NCBI GenBank assembly: GCA_036510575.1
Contig: DATCDR010000253.1
Coordinates: 1 to 9,529, forward strand
Length of the DNA stretch: 9,529 bases
From: DATCDR01 sp036510575
GTDB lineage: Bacteria > Actinomycetota > Acidimicrobiia > Acidimicrobiales > Bog-793
Direction of reading: 5' to 3'
Shown: piece after piece, positions 5,301 through 9,529 of the stretch
Numbering within the stretch: position 1 is the stretch's first letter
How the letters are laid out: each line of letters opens with the position of its first letter
Notes under the pieces: generated by a model
Database searches by the model: none
What the model saw: only the letters and a program-made list of their open reading frames with translations
What the model was told of the DNA's origin: nothing
Translations under genes and position numbers: made by a program

Positions 5301-7723
5301 TGAGCGATCAGACCCCATCCCCAGCCATCCCCGTCAATCCGTCCACGAACGGGGTCGATCCGTCCATCAACGGGGTCGACACGCTCCCGGTACTCGACCC
5401 CACCACCGCGCCGAGCGTTCAGCTCGCCGTGCGGGCCCACATGAGTTGGTGGGACCGGTCGAAGGTGTTTCTCGCGCTCGTCGTCGTCTTTTGGCTGCTG
5501 CTTTGGACCGACCTCGCGAACAACCCGATCCAGTCTTTCAACATCGCGTTCCACCTGCAGCTTTCATCGCTTTGGTGGCTTGAGGCACTGATCGGACTCG
5601 AGCTCGTCCGACAGCTTCACTACGTCTTCGCCGAACGATCACCCAGGTGGTACCGGTTCTGGACGCTCGGCGTCTTTGCCTTGCCATCGAAGCTCTTCCG
5701 GAAGTCCTCGGATTGGACCCGGTTCCGGATGAGCAGGGTCTTTCGCATCTTCTTCTTCTTGTTCATCGTGGCGCTGCTCCTCGGAGCACTGTTCCACGTC
5801 TCGCCGGCGGCTTCGCTGTTCTTGGTGCCATCGGCGCTGTTCTCGGAGCTTCCAGCTATTGCGCAGGTCATCTTCTATCTGATGTTCGGCATGTTGCAGT
5901 TCGTCGGGATTTTCTGGTTCATGTCGCGCGGCGGCGTCGACGTCTACTACCCAGGTGACGTCAAGACACGGTTCTCTGATGTATGGGGACAAGACGCAGT
6001 CGTCGAACGCGTGAAAGAAAACATCATCTTCTTAAAAGACCCCGAGTCGATCGAGCGGAGGGGTGGTTTCGTTCCCGGCGGAATCCTGCTCTGGGGCCCT
6101 CCTGGCACCGGCAAGACACTCCTCGCTGAGGCCGTCGCAGGCGAGACCGAGAATCCATTCGTCTTCGTCGACCCTGGCGCGTTCCAGAACATGTTCATGG
6201 GCGTCGGTATCTTGAAGGTCAAAGCTCTGTTCAGAAAACTCCGAAAGCTGGCGCTTCGATACGGCGGCGTGGTGGTCTTCTTCGACGAAGCCGACTCCCT
6301 CGGCAATCGTGGCGCTGCTGCGCTTGGTGGAGTCTTCCGACCCAATCAAACCACCGCCTGGTCCGCGAGCGACCAGTGCCACGGCATGAACTACCTGTCG
6401 GAGTCGACGGTGTCGGACCTCTTCCAGAGTTCGATGCGGCACGAGATCGACGATATCCAGCCTCGGCGCTCGGGGATGATGATGGGCGGCATGGGCGGTG
6501 GCGGCATGGGCACGCTGCAGTCACTGCTGTCAGAGCTCTCAGGTCTCACCAAGCCGCGAGGCATTTTCAACCGCCTGTTCCGACGAGCTCTCGGCGTCGC
6601 GCCGAGAAAGCCGCCGAAGTACCGGATTCTGGTGATGATGGCAACGAACATGCCCCAGTCGCTCGACGAGGCACTACTTCGACCTGGCCGAATCGACCGT
6701 ATCTACAAGGTCGGCTACCCGTCCAAGGCCGGCCGGATCCGCACCTACCAGGGCTACTTCTCAAAGGTCGCCAACAACGTGACCGCAGAAGAGATCGAGC
6801 GGCTGGCAACGATTACGCCGTATGCCACGGGCGCCACGATCAAGGACCTGGTGAATGAGTCGCTCATCAACGCGATCCGCGAGCAGCGCGAGGCAATCGA
6901 GTGGCGCGACGTCATCGCCGCGAAGCAGCGAAAAGAACTTGGGCCGCCAGAGGACGTGGAGTACATCGAGCGGGAGCGACACTCCACTGCGGTGCACGAG
7001 GCCTGCCATGCACTGATCGCAGCGATGCTCCGGAAAGACCACGTCATTGACACCGCAACGATCGAGAAGGGCTCGAACTACCTCGGTTTCGTTTCCTTCA
7101 CTCAGCTCGACGACACGTTCACAAGGTGGCGGTCCGACTACGAGATCGACATCATGGTGAGCCTTGCGAGCCTGGCCGGGGAGAAGCTCTTCTTCGAGGG
7201 CGACAACTCCTCCGGAGTTGCAGGAGACCTCGAGTCAGCCACCCACGTCGCCTCTAGGATGGAGGGCTACTGGGGAATGGGCAGAACCGTCGCGAGCATT
7301 GGCGTTGCACAACAGATCGGCATCGGACAGTCCGGCGGGGGACGAGACCGGATGAACGAGCGCATCGCGCGCTCGGTGGGCGACCGGGTAGAAGGAAAGC
7401 TCGGCGACCTGCTGACCCAAGTCCGGGCGATGCTGAAGGACCGAACCGACGACGTCTTGGCGATCGCGTACGCGCTCGAGTCGCACAAGACGATCACTGG
7501 CGAAGACGTCATGGCGATCCTGAACGGGACGCAAGGACCATTAGTCGACGGTCGGCGCTACCACTCCGCGGCATTCCGCGCCGGCGTGGTCGATTATCAC
7601 AACCGGGCTGTCCTTGCCCATCAGGCGCGAGGCGACGTCGGGATCGCACTGCCGGCACTCCCCGAGTTAGAAGAGAGCCTCGTAGCATCGAATCTGCTCG
7701 ACGCTGCGGGCGTGGCCGAGTAA
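5300..7723 (+). CDS. FtsH-like membrane AAA+ zinc metalloprotease, divergent
   Basis: This 807-residue protein has the FtsH order: membrane region, AAA+ ATPase, peptidase M41. An N-terminal polar, Pro-rich stretch (1-50) precedes hydrophobic segments at about 56-73, 147-167 and 185-208, plus a weaker one near 89-106. Ordinary FtsH has two. The AAA domain has Walker A GPPGTGKT (266-273), pore motif FMGVG (299-303), Walker B VVVFFDEAD (Asp329/Glu330), sensor 1 Asn450 and arginine fingers Arg461/Arg464 in RPGRIDR. Walker B to sensor 1 spans about 120 residues against about 48 in E. coli FtsH; the extra part includes a Met/Gly-rich run (391-404). The M41 domain keeps HEACH (566-570) and the distal Asp643, so ATPase and zinc protease should both be active. 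A tail (about 750-807) extends past the usual end. It would extract and degrade membrane or cytoplasmic proteins. It is probably not the housekeeping FtsH. It is translationally coupled to the upstream lipoprotein. Confidence 0.93.
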   Translation: MSDQTPSPAIPVNPSTNGVDPSINGVDTLPVLDPTTAPSVQLAVRAHMSWWDRSKVFLALVVVFWLLLWTDLANNPIQSFNIAFHLQLSSLWWLEALIGLELVRQLHYVFAERSPRWYRFWTLGVFALPSKLFRKSSDWTRFRMSRVFRIFFFLFIVALLLGALFHVSPAASLFLVPSALFSELPAIAQVIFYLMFGMLQFVGIFWFMSRGGVDVYYPGDVKTRFSDVWGQDAVVERVKENIIFLKDPESIERRGGFVPGGILLWGPPGTGKTLLAEAVAGETENPFVFVDPGAFQNMFMGVGILKVKALFRKLRKLALRYGGVVVFFDEADSLGNRGAAALGGVFRPNQTTAWSASDQCHGMNYLSESTVSDLFQSSMRHEIDDIQPRRSGMMMGGMGGGGMGTLQSLLSELSGLTKPRGIFNRLFRRALGVAPRKPPKYRILVMMATNMPQSLDEALLRPGRIDRIYKVGYPSKAGRIRTYQGYFSKVANNVTAEEIERLATITPYATGATIKDLVNESLINAIREQREAIEWRDVIAAKQRKELGPPEDVEYIERERHSTAVHEACHALIAAMLRKDHVIDTATIEKGSNYLGFVSFTQLDDTFTRWRSDYEIDIMVSLASLAGEKLFFEGDNSSGVAGDLESATHVASRMEGYWGMGRTVASIGVAQQIGIGQSGGGRDRMNERIARSVGDRVEGKLGDLLTQVRAMLKDRTDDVLAIAYALESHKTITGEDVMAILNGTQGPLVDGRRYHSAAFRAGVVDYHNRAVLAHQARGDVGIALPALPELEESLVASNLLDAAGVAE
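5337..5378 (+). repeat. 21-bp tandem duplication in the protease N-terminus
   Basis: Two adjacent 21-bp units (5337-5357 and 5358-5378) agree at 19 of 21 bases, each with the core AACGGGGTCG. In frame they encode NPSTNGVD / PSINGVD in the cytoplasmic polar leader, so the copy number can change without a frameshift. Confidence 0.75.
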
Positions 7724-7746
7724 CGGAACGTCAACGGCACTCGGCT
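7714..7746. terminator. Candidate bidirectional terminator between convergent genes
   Basis: GCCGAGT (7715-7721) and ACTCGGC (7739-7745) form a perfect 7-bp stem, extended by a G-T pair, around a 17-base loop. The structure spans the stop of the protease gene (7721-7723) and reaches the stop of the exporter gene (7746-7748), which are only 22 bases apart. No T-run follows on either strand, so termination efficiency is unclear. Confidence 0.45.
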
Positions 7747-9143
7747 TACTCAGCTACAACCCTGCCAGGCGCTCGCGACCGGACCATGGTCGCAGCGGCG
7801 TCGGAGTCATGCACCATGGTGAAGCAGGCGATCGCACCCATGACCGCGATCGCGGCGGCAGCGAAGTAGCCGGCGTGAAACGCGTCGACTCTGGACCCGT
7901 GGACACCGGCAACGACAGTGGAGATGATTGCAACACCGATAGCGAGCGCTGACGGCCGCTGGGTGTTAAAGATCGCCGAAGCGTGCCCAATGTCAGCCGC
8001 CTCGATCCCTGTGAACATCGACGTCTGGAGCGGCAGAAAGGCCGTGCTGTTTGCAAACCCGGCGACGAACATCACGACTCGCACCACCCACAAATTCGTG
8101 CCGGAGCCGACGGACGTGAGCGAGATCGTTATTGACGCGAGGATCATCAGCCCGCCCGTCGACATGCGGCGCGGCCCGACCTTGTAGTAGAGCCGGCCAA
8201 GCGTCTGGGTCGACAAGAAGACGCCGAACACCTCCACGAACGTCGTCAGGCCAGACTGCAGCGGACTTTGATGCAGGGCCTCTTGCAAGAAGATCGGCGT
8301 GATGTAAAGCACGCCGAGGAACGACCCCGTCGAGTACGCGGCGGCGATGTTGGTCGCGCGAAAGAGGCGATCGGCCAAGAGACGGACCTTCAGCAGGGGA
8401 TCTTCTCTCCGAGTCATCTCGAGGCGCACGAAAGCCCCGAACGCCACAACGCCGACGACAGCGGCGACGAGAATCGGCACCGACGTCCAGCCAACGAGCG
8501 AGCCCTCACTGATCGCATAAAGGACCGCGGCCAGCCCACCTCCTGAGAGCACGAATCCCCGAAGATCAAAGTGGCTGCCAGCACTCTGTCGATGTTCGAC
8601 GAAGCAACGCGCGCTGAATACCACCGCGGCGACGCCGAATGGCAGGTTGACGTAGAAGGCCCAGCGCCACGAGAGCTTCTCGGCCAACAGCCCGCCAACG
8701 ACCGGTGCGACGGCTGGGGCGACAAGGATCGGCAGTATCAACAGACGAGCCAGACGAGCGCGCTGTGCTGGCGGATACGCCCGCCAGAGCATCGCAGTCG
8801 CAGACGGAGTCAACATCCCGCCGCCAGTGCCCTGGAGTGCTCTCGCAGCGATCAGTTCTGGCAGATTCCGAGCCTGCCCACATCCCGCGGAGGCGATCGT
8901 GAACAGCGTGAGCGCGATCAAAAACGTGCGTTTGGTGCCTATCCGATCTCCGATCCACCCGGATGCGGGAATCCAGATCGCAAGCGAGAGCACGTAGGCG
9001 ATGACGGTCCACTGCACCGAGGCAATCGAGGCATGGAAGTCGCGCGACAACGTCGGCAGCGCGACGCTCACGATGTGGTTGTCCATCGAGCCCATGAACA
9101 TGCTGATGACATAGGCAGCAGCCGCCGCGTGCTGGGGTTGCAC
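7746..9143 (-). CDS. DHA2-family (EmrB/QacA-like) MFS exporter
   Basis: This is a 465-residue polytopic inner-membrane protein with many hydrophobic helices, consistent with the 14-helix DHA2 class of proton-driven exporters. Motif D1 is MDNHIVSVALPTL (20-32, Asp21 in helix 1), motif A is GWIGDRIGTKR (62-72), motif B is RALQGTGGGMLTP (101-113), a motif-C-like stretch APAVAPVVGGLL (142-153) has Ala where Gly is usual, and SWRWAFYVNLPFG (158-170) is typical of the family. It probably exports drugs or small hydrophobic compounds, but the substrate cannot be read from sequence. The start is a GTG at 9143, the first possible one after an upstream in-frame stop. GAGGAGG sits directly against it with no spacer, and the leader before helix 1 is very short, so ATG at codon 15 is an alternative. 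The gene is convergent with the protease gene and probably independent of it. Confidence 0.92.
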   Translation of the reverse strand: MQPQHAAAAAYVISMFMGSMDNHIVSVALPTLSRDFHASIASVQWTVIAYVLSLAIWIPASGWIGDRIGTKRTFLIALTLFTIASAGCGQARNLPELIAARALQGTGGGMLTPSATAMLWRAYPPAQRARLARLLILPILVAPAVAPVVGGLLAEKLSWRWAFYVNLPFGVAAVVFSARCFVEHRQSAGSHFDLRGFVLSGGGLAAVLYAISEGSLVGWTSVPILVAAVVGVVAFGAFVRLEMTRREDPLLKVRLLADRLFRATNIAAAYSTGSFLGVLYITPIFLQEALHQSPLQSGLTTFVEVFGVFLSTQTLGRLYYKVGPRRMSTGGLMILASITISLTSVGSGTNLWVVRVVMFVAGFANSTAFLPLQTSMFTGIEAADIGHASAIFNTQRPSALAIGVAIISTVVAGVHGSRVDAFHAGYFAAAAIAVMGAIACFTMVHDSDAAATMVRSRAPGRVVAE

Positions 9144-9162
9144 CCTCCTCGAACCGCCGTTA

Positions 9163-9177
9163 GTCGAAGCTGTCGAC
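9163..9177. repeat. Dyad just upstream of the exporter gene
   Basis: GTCGA (9163-9167) and TCGAC (9173-9177) form a perfect 5-5-5 dyad about 20 bases upstream of the exporter start. It is a candidate operator. No regulator gene is visible in the window. Confidence 0.3.
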
Positions 9178-9184
9178 GACCGTT

Positions 9185-9201
9185 GTGACCGCCGACGTCA
9201 C
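9185..9201. repeat. Second dyad upstream of the exporter gene
   Basis: GTGAC (9185-9189) and GTCAC (9197-9201) form a 5-7-5 inverted repeat, eight bases from the previous dyad. Confidence 0.3.
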
Positions 9202-9224
9202 GAGAGCCGCTGACGCTTCGAGAC

Positions 9225-9237
9225 CGCCCAAAGGGCG
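9225..9237 (-). terminator. GC-rich hairpin between the right-edge gene and the exporter
   Basis: CGCCC-AAA-GGGCG is a perfect 5-bp stem with a 3-base loop. It lies 58 bases downstream of the stop of the right-edge gene and upstream of the exporter, so it could end transcription of the former. No T-run follows. Confidence 0.3.
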
Positions 9238-9294
9238 CGCTCAAATATCAAGGAGGGGTCCGGCACGGGCCGACCGTACTCCGGCCAAAACGGA

Positions 9295-9529
9295 CTAGAC
9301 CCGGACGAGAACCCGCTTCATCAGCGCGATCAGGTCGCTCACCGACGCCGACGAGGCGGCGACGACCTCGAGCTTCTTTTGGAGCGCAACCACACTGTGC
9401 TGGGAGTACTGGCCAGTCCCAAGCGATGCGCTAAAGGACAGATTCACGAGCGATCCGAAGTACTTCCCAGCACCCGTCGTCGGCTCGTTGTTGTTGTCGA
9501 AGCCGTTCTGCACCGTGCGAAAGCTCGCC
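9295..9529 (-). CDS. 3' end of an unrecognised gene (runs off right edge)
   Basis: The minus-strand frame is open from the window edge to a TAG at 9297-9295 and gives 77 C-terminal residues. A GTG at 9513 could serve as a start, but the frame continues past it without a stop (ASFRT before the Val), so this is more likely the tail of a longer protein. The visible part is soluble: a polar NNNE/Thr/Gly stretch, then GKYFGSLVNLSFSASLGTG, and a probable helical end with VVALQKKLEVVAASSASVSD and LIALMKRVLVRV. I do not recognise the family and assign no function. It points the same way as the exporter, 151 bases upstream of it, which may or may not be an operon. Confidence 0.55.
   Translation of the reverse strand, partial: ASFRTVQNGFDNNNEPTTGAGKYFGSLVNLSFSASLGTGQYSQHSVVALQKKLEVVAASSASVSDLIALMKRVLVRV

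Noticed and set aside
9250..9258. AAGGAGGGG on the plus strand as a ribosome binding site for a hidden gene.
   Set aside because: No start codon and open frame follow at a suitable distance.

Overview
The window looks like chromosomal DNA from a high-GC actinobacterium, possibly of the Acidimicrobiia type. The main reasons are a DUF3039 protein (a family known essentially from Actinobacteria), an actinobacterial-style DXS, and strong GC bias in the third codon position. There is no transposase, integrase, phage gene, CRISPR array, tRNA or rRNA. The lineage is an inference from protein style, not from a search.

Left part (1-2418, minus strand): an isoprenoid/hopanoid operon, transcribed leftward. 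dxs (first enzyme of the MEP pathway) is followed, through an ATGA overlap, by the start of hpnC, a squalene/phytoene-synthase family enzyme of the three-step hydroxysqualene route. hpnC runs off the left edge. The rest of a hopanoid cluster (hpnD, hpnE, shc) probably lies beyond it. A plausible sigma-70-type promoter and a good ribosome binding site precede dxs.

Middle (2750-4348): a divergent pair of plus-strand genes, a small single-pass membrane protein of unknown function and a class I SAM-dependent methyltransferase, each with a short inverted repeat close to its start. They converge on a small minus-strand DUF3039 gene with a Cys-rich C-terminus. Its upstream region contains palindromes and a 24-bp-period repeat.

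Right part (4566-7723): a two-gene operon on the plus strand. It encodes a predicted lipoprotein and an unusual FtsH-like membrane AAA+ zinc metalloprotease, joined by a one-base stop/start overlap (TGATG). The protease keeps Walker A, Walker B, sensor 1, arginine fingers, HEXXH and the distal Asp. It also has extra membrane segments, a roughly 75-residue expansion in the AAA domain with a Met/Gly-rich stretch, and a C-terminal tail. This pair is the best candidate in the window for an undescribed membrane proteolysis system.

Right end (7746-9529, minus strand): a DHA2-type (EmrB/QacA-like) major facilitator exporter convergent with the protease gene, with an inverted repeat spanning both stop codons. 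Upstream of it lie several short dyads and the 3' end of an unrecognised gene that enters from the right edge.
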